From NCBI GenBank assembly GCA_050330195.1, contig JBHJOB010000007.1:13467-77466 (forward strand): a stretch of DNA of 64,000 nucleotides, written 5' to 3'. Below the pieces are notes generated by a model. The model worked only from the letters and a program-made list of their open reading frames with translations. It ran no database searches and had not been told where the DNA came from. The stretch is from JAHQVI01 sp050330195 (GTDB taxonomy: Bacteria > Pseudomonadota > Alphaproteobacteria > Rhizobiales > Rhodomicrobiaceae). The translations under genes and the position numbers were made by a program. Of this stretch, positions 33,772 through 42,504 are shown in pieces. Position 1 is the first letter of the stretch, and every line of letters begins with the position of its first letter.

Positions 33772-34691
33772 CGCGCCCGCACTTTCGGATCGAGGAACGC
33801 ATAGGCGAGATCGACGAGCAGATTGAGGATAATGATCAGCACCATGTAGAAAAAGACGGTTCCCAGCACCATGCCGTAGTCCCGGCTGAGCGCGGCGTTG
33901 ATGAAATATCTGCCGATGCCGGGCAGGCCGAAGATCGTCTCGACGACCAGCGAGCCGGTCAGCAGATAGCCCGCCGCCGGACCGAGATAGGACACGACCG
34001 GCAACAGTGCGGGCTTGATCGCATGGCGCAGCACGACGAGCCTTTCGCCGATGCCCTTGGCGCGGGCGGTACGGATGAAGCTGGCGTTCATGGTTTCGAT
34101 CAGCGAGCCGCGCATGAGCCGGGAAATGCGGGCGATGTGAGAGAGCGAAAGCACGAAGACCGGCAAGGCGAGATAGGCGATCGAGCCGTCGCCCCAGCCG
34201 CCGACGGGCAGCCATTCCAGCTTCACGCCGAAGACGAGTTGCAGGATCGGCGCGATCAGGAAGTTCGGCAGGATCAGGCCGAGCATGACGATGGCCGAGG
34301 TCAGGTAATCCGCGTTGCGGTTCTGGTAGAGCCCGGCGACGACGCCAGAGAGGACGCCGAAGACGATGGCGACGATGAAGGCTGAGCCGCCGAGGATGAG
34401 CGTATAGGGCAGGCCGAGGCCGATCAGTTCGGCGACGGTGAAGTCGATCGTGGTGAAGGACGGGCCGAGATCGCCCTGCAGGACATTGCCGATATAAATG
34501 AAATACTGCTCGATCAGCGGCTTATCGAGATGATAATGCGCCTGCATGTTGGCAAGCACTTCTTCGGGGAGCGAGCGTTCCAGATCGAAAGGCCCGCCGG
34601 GAGCGAGCCGCAGGATGAAGAAGCAGGCGGTCAGCGCGACGAAGAGGACGGGGATGGTTGAAAGCAGTCTGCGTAAGGCAAAGCCGACCAT
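33768..34691 (-). CDS. Oligopeptide-type ABC permease (OppB-like)
   Basis: A 307-residue inner-membrane protein with an N-terminal span and the sequence 'RLAPGGPFDLERSLPEEVLANM', typical of OppB. The EAA loop 'FIRTARAKGIGERLVVLRHAIKPAL' is clear. Start set at ATG 34689-34691 (MVGFALRRLL). A 10-bp-stem hairpin lies between this gene and the binding-protein gene upstream. Confidence 0.92.
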   Translation of the reverse strand: MVGFALRRLLSTIPVLFVALTACFFILRLAPGGPFDLERSLPEEVLANMQAHYHLDKPLIEQYFIYIGNVLQGDLGPSFTTIDFTVAELIGLGLPYTLILGGSAFIVAIVFGVLSGVVAGLYQNRNADYLTSAIVMLGLILPNFLIAPILQLVFGVKLEWLPVGGWGDGSIAYLALPVFVLSLSHIARISRLMRGSLIETMNASFIRTARAKGIGERLVVLRHAIKPALLPVVSYLGPAAGYLLTGSLVVETIFGLPGIGRYFINAALSRDYGMVLGTVFFYMVLIIILNLLVDLAYAFLDPKVRAR

Positions 34692-34709
34692 GGCGATCCT
34701 TTGAGAATG

Positions 34710-34736
34710 CCCTCCCGGCGCGATCTGCCGGGAGGG
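34710..34736 (-). terminator. Intercistronic hairpin between oppA-like and oppB-like genes
   Basis: CCCTCCCGGC and GCCGGGAGGG form a perfect 10-bp stem with a 7-base loop, 18 bases after the oppA-like stop. No T tract. The position matches hairpins in the other importer operons of this window. Confidence 0.6.
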
Positions 34737-34753
34737 TGCCGTGTGAGCTTGGC

Positions 34754-36337
34754 TTATTCGGTCTTGGAAAGCCACCGCGTTCGGTGTTTATCGAAACTAT
34801 TGCCGCGGAAGCCTTTTATCTTCGGCGAGACGACATTGCGCGACAGATAATAGTAGATCGGCGCGGCCGCCGTGTTGTCGATGGCGATCTTTTCCGCCTC
34901 GTACAGGATTTTCGCGCGCTCCTTCAGATCCTGAGTCTGTCCGGCCTTGTCCAGAAGCGCGTCGAATTCCGCATTCTTCCAGCGCCCGTAATTGTCCTGT
35001 ATGCCGGAATGCAGGAGCTGAAGGAAATTGATCGGGTCATCATAATCGGCGAGCCAGCCCGCGCGGGCGACCTCAAGCTGCCCCTGCTTCAACTGGGCAT
35101 AATGCACCTTGGTTTCCGCGTTGAACAACTCTGTCTCGACGCCAAGCGCTTTCCACATGGCCGAGACCGCGATTGCGATCCGCTTGTGATTTTCGTTGGT
35201 GTTGTAGCGGAGCTGGATCTTCAGCGGCTTGTCGGGCCCGTATCCGGCGTCCGCCAGCAGCGCCCTGGCCCGCTCGACCTTCGCGCCATAGTCCAGATCC
35301 GCCCATTCCGCCCGGTAAGGCTCATCGACATAATTGTTCATTCCCGGCGGCACCCAGCTATAGGCAGGCAATTCGCCGGTTCCCAGAATTTGCGGTCCGA
35401 TGACCTCGCGATTGATCGCCATGGAAAGCGCCTGCCGGACGCGCGCGTCGTCGAGCGGTGGTTTCGATGAATTCATGATGTAGTAATAGAGACCGGCAAA
35501 CGGAGCGACGCGGGCTTCGCCGGGATGATTTTCCTCCAGCCACTGATATTGATCGGCGGGAAAATCGGTCAGTATGTCGAACTCGCCAGCCCGATAGCGT
35601 CTCAGCGCGGCCGACTGATCTTCCAGAACATGGAAGACCACATTGTCGATCTGCAGATCGTCCACCGCATAATATTCGGGATTCTTCTCGGTCTTCACAT
35701 GACTTCCCGGCACCCATTCAATGGGCCGGTAGGGACCGTTGGTGACGATATTCTCGATCTTCACCCAGTCCTGGCCTTTTGCTTCGACGACATGTTTCGG
35801 CACAGGATAGGCCGTGAAATGAGTGAGGGCCGAGAGAAAATAGGGTGTCGGGCTTTCAAGCGTGATTTCAAGCGCCTTCTCGTTGATCGCCCTGACGCCG
35901 AGCTGCGTCAGATCCTTGATCTCGCCGGAATTGATCGCCCTGGCATTCTTGATCGGATATTGCAGGTAAGCATAGCTCGATGCGGTTGCCGGGTCTGCGA
36001 TGCGGCGGAAGGCATAGACGAAATCCTCCGCTGTCACTGGTTTGCCGTCCGACCACTTGATGTCGTTGCGCAGAAAAAACTTGTAGGTCAGCCCGTCTGT
36101 GGAGATAAGCCACGCTTCGGTCTGTCCGTGGATCGGTTTGGCGTCGATGTCTTCCGTCACCAGACCTTCGAAGATGTCGCCGGCGATACGGTCCTCCCAG
36201 TTGCCCGAGAGCTTGTGCGGGTCGAGCGATGCGGGATCGCCGCCATTATGCAGATGCAGCGTCACGGCTCCCGCTGCTGCCGCGCTGGCGATCATGACGA
36301 CCGCACCGGCAAGCAGCGATAGACAGAATTTTCTCAT
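34754..36337 (-). CDS. Peptide ABC transporter substrate-binding protein (OppA-like)
   Basis: A 527-residue periplasmic binding protein of the family 5 type, closest in pattern to OppA/MppA ('LHNGGDPASLDPHKLSGNWEDRIAGDIFEGL' in parts, 'KWSDGKPVTAEDFVYAFRRIADP'). A Sec signal ends near AAAGA; there is no lipobox Cys. Start at ATG 36335-36337 (MRKFCLSLL). It heads the opp operon A-B-C-D-F. The conserved domain is full length. Confidence 0.93.
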   Translation of the reverse strand: MRKFCLSLLAGAVVMIASAAAAGAVTLHLHNGGDPASLDPHKLSGNWEDRIAGDIFEGLVTEDIDAKPIHGQTEAWLISTDGLTYKFFLRNDIKWSDGKPVTAEDFVYAFRRIADPATASSYAYLQYPIKNARAINSGEIKDLTQLGVRAINEKALEITLESPTPYFLSALTHFTAYPVPKHVVEAKGQDWVKIENIVTNGPYRPIEWVPGSHVKTEKNPEYYAVDDLQIDNVVFHVLEDQSAALRRYRAGEFDILTDFPADQYQWLEENHPGEARVAPFAGLYYYIMNSSKPPLDDARVRQALSMAINREVIGPQILGTGELPAYSWVPPGMNNYVDEPYRAEWADLDYGAKVERARALLADAGYGPDKPLKIQLRYNTNENHKRIAIAVSAMWKALGVETELFNAETKVHYAQLKQGQLEVARAGWLADYDDPINFLQLLHSGIQDNYGRWKNAEFDALLDKAGQTQDLKERAKILYEAEKIAIDNTAAAPIYYYLSRNVVSPKIKGFRGNSFDKHRTRWLSKTE

Positions 36338-36494
36338 GGGGACTCCTCTCACAATGAGCGTGTGGGCATTGGCCGGGAGGGGCGCACTTGCCTTCAAGGG
36401 GAGTAAGCAAGGATCGCGCCAACGGTTCAGGTTTCACGAGCTTAAGGCGAAAGCCGGATCGGAAAAATGGCGAATATCGAGAGTTCGTTGGCGG

Positions 36495-37424
36495 TCATTC
36501 CGGTTTCCCGCCTCCATCGCCCATCAGAAACCGGTAAATCTCGGTGTGGTCGGCGCCCTTGCCAAGCGCATGGCTGGCATCGCGCCATAGCGAACGCGCA
36601 TCCGCAATGCCGGGCAGCGACAAGCCAAGCTCCTCGGCAAGATCGGCTGCGGCCTTCACATCCTTGGCCATGAGTTCGAGCGCGAAGCCCGCCTTGGCGA
36701 AGTCTCCGGAGAGGATGAACGGCTTGAGCTTTTTCTCCGTCGAGTTGTTGCGCCCCGTCGAGGCGTTGATCACCTCGGTGAGCCGCTCCGGATCGAGCCC
36801 GAACGCCTTGCCGACAATCACGGCCTCGCACGCCGCCGCAAGTCCTGCCGCCGAGACGTAATTGTTCAGCGCCTTGCTGGCATGGCCGGAGCCGAGCCCG
36901 CCTGTCCGGTAGACCGTGCCCATCGAGGCCAGCACATCCCCGGCGCGGTCCATGGCCGCTTCATCGTCGCCGCCCAGCATGATCGCAAGCTCGCCGCTTA
37001 TGGCCTTCTGAACGCCGCCGGACACGGGCGCGTCGAGGAGCATAACGCCGCGCTCCGCAAGTTCCGCGCCGAGCGCGACCGTTGCCGGCGGATAGGACGA
37101 GCTCATGTCGATGATGATCGCGCCGTCCACGGGCCGGGCTGCAATTCCCGCATCCGGTTCATCTCCGAGCACGGCTGCCCGAACGATCCCGGCATTCGGC
37201 AGCATGGTGATGACGATGCCGCACGACGCGCCAAGATCGGCAAGGCTGGATGACGCAGTTGCGCCGAGTTCGTCCGCCAGCCTTCGGGTCAGCGCCGCGT
37301 CGATGTCGTAAAGGGCGAGGCTGTAACCCGCCTTGACCATGCGGCGCGCCATCGGTGCGCCCATCGTGCCCAGACCGACAAGCCCGACGCGGCTGGACGC
37401 CGGTCCGGGATCACTTTTTGGCAT
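36495..37424 (-). CDS. 3-hydroxyisobutyrate dehydrogenase family oxidoreductase
   Basis: A 309-residue NAD(P)-dependent beta-hydroxyacid dehydrogenase. The dinucleotide motif VGLVGLGTMGAPMARRMV is at the N terminus. The substrate-binding DAPVSGGVQKA and the catalytic Lys in HASKALNNYVSAA are intact. Family members oxidise 3-hydroxyisobutyrate, tartronate semialdehyde and related acids. The context (opp importer and carboxymuconolactone-decarboxylase-like protein) does not pick one. It overlaps the latter gene by 14 bases, so the two are translationally coupled. Confidence 0.9.
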   Translation of the reverse strand: MPKSDPGPASSRVGLVGLGTMGAPMARRMVKAGYSLALYDIDAALTRRLADELGATASSSLADLGASCGIVITMLPNAGIVRAAVLGDEPDAGIAARPVDGAIIIDMSSSYPPATVALGAELAERGVMLLDAPVSGGVQKAISGELAIMLGGDDEAAMDRAGDVLASMGTVYRTGGLGSGHASKALNNYVSAAGLAAACEAVIVGKAFGLDPERLTEVINASTGRNNSTEKKLKPFILSGDFAKAGFALELMAKDVKAAADLAEELGLSLPGIADARSLWRDASHALGKGADHTEIYRFLMGDGGGKPE

Positions 37425-37794
37425 CGAGTTCTCCGAAAACGGTCCTGGCGACGCGGAAACTGTCGACCATGGCCGGGACGCCGCAATAGATCCCGACCTG
37501 CAGCAGGATTTCCTTGATCTCGTCTTTGGAGACCCCGTTCGTGACCGCGCCGCGAATATGCGCCGCCAGCTCATGGGGACGGTTCAGTGAACTGATCATC
37601 GCGATGTTGATGATCGAGCGCGTCTTGCGGTCGAGCCCTTCCCGGCCCCAGACCTCGCCCCAGCAATAGGTGGTGACCAGTTTCTGAAAGTCTTCCGTGA
37701 AATCATCCATGCCCGCCGTCGCCTTGTCGACATACTCGTCGCCAAGCACCGAGCGGCGGATCTTCATTCCCTTTTCATACATTGCCTCGTTCAT
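37411..37794 (-). CDS. Carboxymuconolactone decarboxylase family protein
   Basis: A 127-residue all-helical protein of the PcaC/AhpD-like family. The segments 'VTTYCWGEVWGREGLDRKTRSIINIAMISSLNR' (in parts), 'HIRGAVTNGVSKDEIKEILLQVGIYCGVPA' (in parts) match PcaC-type 4-carboxymuconolactone decarboxylase. No other beta-ketoadipate genes are nearby, so a different role with the dehydrogenase is possible. It starts the unit CMD-dehydrogenase and may be cotranscribed with the opp genes. Confidence 0.9.
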   Translation of the reverse strand: MNEAMYEKGMKIRRSVLGDEYVDKATAGMDDFTEDFQKLVTTYCWGEVWGREGLDRKTRSIINIAMISSLNRPHELAAHIRGAVTNGVSKDEIKEILLQVGIYCGVPAMVDSFRVARTVFGELDAKK

Positions 37795-38119
37795 TCGGGG
37801 CTACCTCCTGTTTTCGGGATCGTTCAAAATCTCGGGCCAAGCCCGGTCGCGGCCGACGGCGTGAGAACGCTGTGTGTGACAAGGGGGAGCCGCACCGCGA
37901 AGTGGGCAGCGTAGAGAATTGTCTGACAATCCGTCAATGATGCAGACAAGGGTGTTATCGCGAGCGGGAGGGCAGGGATGGCATCAGGAAGAGGCGCCCG
38001 ACTTCCTCGTTCAGAAAGCAGGAAGGGGCTTCGCGGTGGCGCATCGAATGCGGTCCCGCGCGGTCGAGGGTTGAATAACGAGGCGGGCCATGTGGCGGTC
38101 CGCCTCGCGTGAACGTCGC
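37795..38119. other. Intergenic region, 325 bp
   Basis: Non-coding sequence between the decarboxylase-like gene and the end of the secreted tandem-domain gene (both minus). It contains the promoter of the decarboxylase-dehydrogenase unit. No gene, repeat or clear operator was seen. Confidence 0.5.
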
Positions 38120-38905
38120 TTACTGCAGTCCGAGGACGCAGACTCTCGCCTTGCCCTTGAAGCTCGGCTTTGCGCGATAGATCATTTCAATCCGGTCGAT
38201 CGAGCGTTCGCGGCCTTTCAGATCCAGCGGACGTGTCTCGCGGCCTTCCTTGATTTCCGAACGGACGCGGATGTCGTCTGGCGCACCCCTTGTGTAGAAC
38301 ACCTTGAGATCGTTCATGTAGACCGTGTTGCCCGAGACGCTCAGCTTGATGGCCTTGAAGCGGCCTTCGCGGCGGCCAACCCTGATGACATCCCGGTCAC
38401 CGAGAAAGCCGACTGATTTGCAGCCGAGATCCTGCCAGTCGCCGCCTCGGCCCCGGCCTTCGGCGGAGCGACTGCCCGCTACGCGTCCAGAGACACAGAC
38501 CCTGGCCTTGCCGCGGCCCTTGCCCTTGAAATCGCGTTTGGATACGATTTCGATCCGGTCGATGGCGCGGTCGCGGCCCTTCAGGTCGAGAGGCCGTGTC
38601 TGCTCGCCTTCACGCAGTTCCGAGCGGACGCGAATATCGTCCGGCGAGCCGTTCGCATAGACGACCTTGAGATCGAGAATGCTGATATCGTTGCCTTCGG
38701 CTTCCAGGCGGATGGCTGAAAAGCGGCCTTCGCGGCGCCCGACCTTGATTTCATCCCTGTCGCGGCGGCGTCCGACATCCTCGCAACCAAGCCGTTCCCA
38801 TTTGCCGTCCCGGTCATTGCCGCCCCGTCCCTGTGCCTGAGGCGCAGAAGCGGATGCGGCTAGGATCACGAGAAAGACGCCAGTCACCAACGTTTTAAGT
38901 CTCAT
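38120..38905 (-). CDS. Secreted protein with two tandem DUF2541-like domains
   Basis: A 261-residue, very basic, exported protein. A Sec signal (residues 1-25, cleavage near APQA) is followed by two copies of a domain of about 100 residues. Copy 1 (about 36-140) and copy 2 (about 155-260) share W-x-x-LGC, DRD-x-I-x-VGRREGRF-x-AI, PDDIRVRSE, TRPLDLKGR, IDRIE and ARVC at the same positions. The pattern resembles DUF2541 (E. coli YaaI-like), recalled without a search. The two copies arose by internal duplication. Function unknown; possibly a periplasmic or surface binding protein. Start at ATG 38903-38905. Confidence 0.82.
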   Translation of the reverse strand: MRLKTLVTGVFLVILAASASAPQAQGRGGNDRDGKWERLGCEDVGRRRDRDEIKVGRREGRFSAIRLEAEGNDISILDLKVVYANGSPDDIRVRSELREGEQTRPLDLKGRDRAIDRIEIVSKRDFKGKGRGKARVCVSGRVAGSRSAEGRGRGGDWQDLGCKSVGFLGDRDVIRVGRREGRFKAIKLSVSGNTVYMNDLKVFYTRGAPDDIRVRSEIKEGRETRPLDLKGRERSIDRIEMIYRAKPSFKGKARVCVLGLQ

Positions 38906-39290
38906 ATCGATTTCCTGTACAACTACAGCGTTTACTCTCCGGCATGGCAAACGTTTAAGTATTTTAGCGCCGGAACGTATAACTCTGTTGTAACGATGGC
39001 AATGTCAATAAAATTCGGCGCGACCGTCTGATCTCAGCTTTGAATGTGCCCAGTAAAATAGAAGGCGATCATTAGCTTAATAAAATACGTAACATATAAG
39101 TTACTTGATGTATATTCACTGCATATAACTCAAACGCGTTTTTTTGTTGTTTGCAAATCGACACGAACTGAGTCTGGTTTATGAAATAACAATATCGAAA
39201 TATTATTTTAGCAGGCGATTTTGTAGTTGATTTAGCTATCCGATGTAGCCTTGCAGGCAAGAAATTCTGCATCCTGCTGAAGTAGCTGAT
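38906..39290. other. AT-rich divergent promoter region, 385 bp
   Basis: Lower-GC sequence between the tandem-domain gene (minus) and the BgsB-like gene (plus). It contains the palindrome at 39089-39104. A short minus-strand open frame here (39072-39362) is not credible. Promoters for both sides are expected. Confidence 0.55.
39089..39104. promoter_or_regulatory. Palindromic operator candidate GTAAC-N6-GTTAC
   Basis: GTAAC (39089-39093) and GTTAC (39100-39104) are inverted with a 6-base AT spacer, about 190 bases before the BgsB-like start. The arm spacing fits binding by a dimeric regulator. Only the symmetry is seen. Confidence 0.35.
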
Positions 39291-40496
39291 ATGAAATTGT
39301 TTGCCCTCATCACAGGCGCGGTGCTCACCAGCGTAGGCGCTTACGTCGTCATCGGCGAGCATATGGCCGGCGTCAGCGCCGGTGCTGAAATCAATGCGCG
39401 GCTGGCCACCATTCGCGCGCCGATCAGCGGTTCCCTGTCCTTGCGAACGGCTGGTATCGGCAGCCGCGTCTGGCCCGATCAGATCATCGCGACGATTGAC
39501 GACGAGCGCGTCGATACGAGCCGGCTCGCCGATCTCAGGCAGGCCGCGTCGTCGCTGAGCGCCGAGAACAAACGCATCGAGACGCAGCAGGCAAACCTGA
39601 AATCCGTGAAGCAGGCGCTGCTGTCACATGCCGCAACCTACAAGCGGGGCCGCATCCGCCAGCTTGAGGCGCGCATCGGCGAGGCGAAGGCGCAAAAGGA
39701 CGCCGCGTTTGCCCGGCTGCGCGAACAGGATGCAGCGCTTGAGCGCGCCAATAATCTGAACGAGCGCGGCGTGCAGACCGCCGCCAACCTGGAGCGCGCG
39801 AAAGCGGCGCGGGATGTGGCCGCCGAAGAGTTGAAAGTCACCGATCATCGCATCGCCTTTCTGACGATCGAGCTCGATGCGGCCCGCAACGACACCTTTC
39901 TCGGCGATTCCTACAATGATGCGCCATATTCGGTGCAGCGGCTTCGCGAGACCGAATTGCGTCTGGCCGAGCTTGCGGCCGAGCATGCAAGCCTCATCCA
40001 GCGGGCGGAGGAGGCGCGCAATCAGATCGACGAGGAACTTCAGCGGCTCAACCGGCTCAGATCGGCCGAGTTGACTTCGCCGGTCGAGGGGCTGGTCTGG
40101 GAGTACCGCTCCAATACCGGCGAAGTGATCGGGCGCGGAGCGGAACTCGTTCGGCTCGTCGATTGCGGCACCGTGATGATAACGGCGAGCGTCGGCGAGA
40201 CCTTGTACAACAAGCTGAAGCAGGGCGATGCCGCGCAGTTCCGCCTGCTGAACAACAATGAGGTCTTCGACGCGACGGTGACCCGTCTGGCCGGAGCGGG
40301 GGCGTCTTCCATCTACGACAATCTCGCGATAGCTCCGTCACAGGACCGTCGCGAGCGATACGACGTCACGCTGAACGCGCCCGGTTTGCGCAGCCATTCG
40401 GAACTCGGCTGCTCGGTCGGGCGGACCGGCCGTGTCGTCTTCTCTGGCGGTCCCATCGAGGCAGTGCGCCAGCTTCTGGCGGATCTGAGCATGTAA
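39291..40496 (+). CDS. HlyD-type membrane-fusion protein, BgsB-like
   Basis: A 401-residue protein with one N-terminal membrane span (about 4-24), a biotinyl-lipoyl-like region (about 30-65) and a long coiled coil (about 75-265, 'LEARIGEAKAQKDAAFARLREQ'). A beta-barrel part follows with 'LTSPVEGLVWEYRSNTGEVIGRGAELVRLVDCGTVMI' (in parts). It probably spans the periplasm to help export polysaccharide. The gene order HlyD-like then GT2 synthase matches the bgsBA operon of Sinorhizobium meliloti (mixed-linkage beta-glucan). Its stop codon overlaps the synthase ATG (TAATG). Confidence 0.82.
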   Translation: MKLFALITGAVLTSVGAYVVIGEHMAGVSAGAEINARLATIRAPISGSLSLRTAGIGSRVWPDQIIATIDDERVDTSRLADLRQAASSLSAENKRIETQQANLKSVKQALLSHAATYKRGRIRQLEARIGEAKAQKDAAFARLREQDAALERANNLNERGVQTAANLERAKAARDVAAEELKVTDHRIAFLTIELDAARNDTFLGDSYNDAPYSVQRLRETELRLAELAAEHASLIQRAEEARNQIDEELQRLNRLRSAELTSPVEGLVWEYRSNTGEVIGRGAELVRLVDCGTVMITASVGETLYNKLKQGDAAQFRLLNNNEVFDATVTRLAGAGASSIYDNLAIAPSQDRRERYDVTLNAPGLRSHSELGCSVGRTGRVVFSGGPIEAVRQLLADLSM

Positions 40497-42472
40497 TGTT
40501 TGCGTTCGGCGAAACGTTCTCGAATTACGCGCCAACCCTACTCGTCATCGGTCTGGCTCTGCTCGTCCTGCCCTTCATTCGCCCCACTCAGCCTGTCATG
40601 CGCGCCCTTCTGGTCGCGGCGACGATTATCCTCACATGGCGCTACATGGCGTGGCGTCTGACTGAAACCGTCCATCCGCTGGACAGTGGCGTGAACGGGA
40701 TTGCGTCCTGGGCATTCGCGGGTCTCGAAACGCTCTCCGCCATATCCGCGACCGTGGCCGGACTTTTCCTGTTGCGCTACAAGGATCGCCGCAGCGAGGC
40801 GACGCATTATGCGGAATGGTGGTCGCCCGGACCACCGCCTCCCGTCGACGTTTTCATCGCGACCTACAATGAAGACCGCGAAATTCTGGAGCGCACCATC
40901 GCGGGCGCGAAGCATCTCGCCTATCCGAATGCGCGGATTCATGTGCTCGACGACGGACGCCGGCTCTGGCTGGCAGCGCTGTGCACGGAATTGGGCGTCT
41001 CCTACATTGCGCGCACGGAGAACAGCCACGCCAAGGCGGGAAACATCAACAGCGCCTTTGCGCAGCGCATGGCCGATCCCGATCCGCCCGGCTTCATCCT
41101 TGTTCTCGACGCCGACTTCGTTCCGCATCGGGATTTCATCGATCGCGCCATCGCGCTGTTTCATGACAGCCGCGTCGGCCTCGTGCAAACGCCGCAATGT
41201 TTCTTCAATCCCGATCCGATCCAGCACAATCTCGATATCGCGGCCGCATATCCTGATGAACAGCGGTTCTTCTTCGATCACGTCGAGCCCTCCCATGATG
41301 CATGGGGCACCGCGATCTGCTGCGGCACCTCCTCGATGGTCCGCACGCAGGCGCTGACGGAAATCGGCGGCGTCCCGACGCAGAGCGTGACGGAAGACTT
41401 CCTGCTGACGCTCAGGCTTTCCGAAGACGGATGGAAAACCGTTTACCTGAACGAGCCACTCTCTGAGGGTCTCGCGCCGGAGGGGCTGAAGGAATATGTC
41501 ACGCAGCGTGCCCGCTGGTGCCTCGGGCTCATGCAGATCTCGCGCGACGTCTACAATCCCTTCTCCATGCGTCACAGGCTCGGCTTCGGCTATCGCCTTG
41601 CCGTTTTCGACTCCTTCCTCTACTGGACCTCGACGCCCTGGTTCCGCTGCGCCGCGCTCGCCGCCCCGCTTCTCTACTGGTATTTCGGGATCATCGTCGT
41701 CAATGCCGCCGTTCCCGACATCATCTATTATTTCTTGCCGAGCTACATCGCCACGCTTTGCGTGCTGAACTGGCTGTCGCGGGGGTTGCTGATTCCGTTC
41801 GTTTCCGATGTCGGCCAGGTGCTGACGGCATGGCCCCTCACCCGGGCCTCGATCGCGGGATTGATGCCCGGAGGAGCCAAGCCCTTCAAGGTCACGGCGA
41901 AAGGCGGCGATCGCAGCGAGATGATCGTGCAATGGCCATTCCTGCGCGTGTTTGCGGTCCTGTTCGCGCTTACGCTCGGCGGACTTTGCCTGCCGCTGGT
42001 GAGCGATCAGACGCATCTGCAGGAAGCTGGCGACGGGCGTTTCGTCATTCTGGGATGGTCGATCTACAACCTGCTCGTGCTGGCCCTGACAATGGCGGTC
42101 TGCTTCGAGCGTCCCCGTTTTTCCCATCCGATGAACCATGCGCCCGAGACGGCGGGCTTGTGGGATGGGGAGATGTTTGCCGCAGGCTGGGCGTTCGAGC
42201 TCAGCGCCGATCGCGCGCGCATCCGGGGCCCATCAGGCTTGAACACGGGCGAAACGACGATCCTGCGTCTTGACGATATCGGCGACGTCTCCGCGCGGAT
42301 CGAGAAGGAGACCCCCGAAGGGTACATCCTCCGGCTTGATCCGTCATCGGAGCAGAAAAGCATCCTGCTGGCAAAGCTTCACACGGCATCGCATGCGCCC
42401 GGCGTGCATAGCGGCGCCGTCACAGGCATAGCGGCGGGGCTCTTGCGGCTGGTCATGCCGAAAACATCCTGA
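40496..42472 (+). CDS. Family 2 beta-glucan synthase, BgsA/cellulose-synthase-like
   Basis: A 658-residue inner-membrane glycosyltransferase. After four spans (to about residue 95) come DDG (152), DAD (205-207), TED (299-301) and QRARW (337-341), the full processive GT2 set; FFNPD (236-240) is also present. Several spans and a cytoplasmic C-terminal domain (about 540-658) follow. That domain lacks a clear PilZ RxxxR and D/NxSxxG pair, as reported for the c-di-GMP-binding C terminus of S. meliloti BgsA. Product (mixed-linkage glucan, curdlan or cellulose) is unproven. The ATG overlaps the BgsB-like stop by one base. Confidence 0.87.
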   Translation: MFAFGETFSNYAPTLLVIGLALLVLPFIRPTQPVMRALLVAATIILTWRYMAWRLTETVHPLDSGVNGIASWAFAGLETLSAISATVAGLFLLRYKDRRSEATHYAEWWSPGPPPPVDVFIATYNEDREILERTIAGAKHLAYPNARIHVLDDGRRLWLAALCTELGVSYIARTENSHAKAGNINSAFAQRMADPDPPGFILVLDADFVPHRDFIDRAIALFHDSRVGLVQTPQCFFNPDPIQHNLDIAAAYPDEQRFFFDHVEPSHDAWGTAICCGTSSMVRTQALTEIGGVPTQSVTEDFLLTLRLSEDGWKTVYLNEPLSEGLAPEGLKEYVTQRARWCLGLMQISRDVYNPFSMRHRLGFGYRLAVFDSFLYWTSTPWFRCAALAAPLLYWYFGIIVVNAAVPDIIYYFLPSYIATLCVLNWLSRGLLIPFVSDVGQVLTAWPLTRASIAGLMPGGAKPFKVTAKGGDRSEMIVQWPFLRVFAVLFALTLGGLCLPLVSDQTHLQEAGDGRFVILGWSIYNLLVLALTMAVCFERPRFSHPMNHAPETAGLWDGEMFAAGWAFELSADRARIRGPSGLNTGETTILRLDDIGDVSARIEKETPEGYILRLDPSSEQKSILLAKLHTASHAPGVHSGAVTGIAAGLLRLVMPKTS

Positions 42473-42504
42473 CCCAAACCCTAACGCCCTGATGGAGGGA
42501 CAAA

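Noticed and set aside
39072..39362. 96-residue minus-strand open frame in AT-rich DNA
   Set aside because: It overlaps the BgsB-like start region and the promoter, has no ribosome-binding site and no similarity.
40538..42139. 533-residue minus-strand open frame
   Set aside because: Antisense to the GT2 synthase, which has the full motif set.
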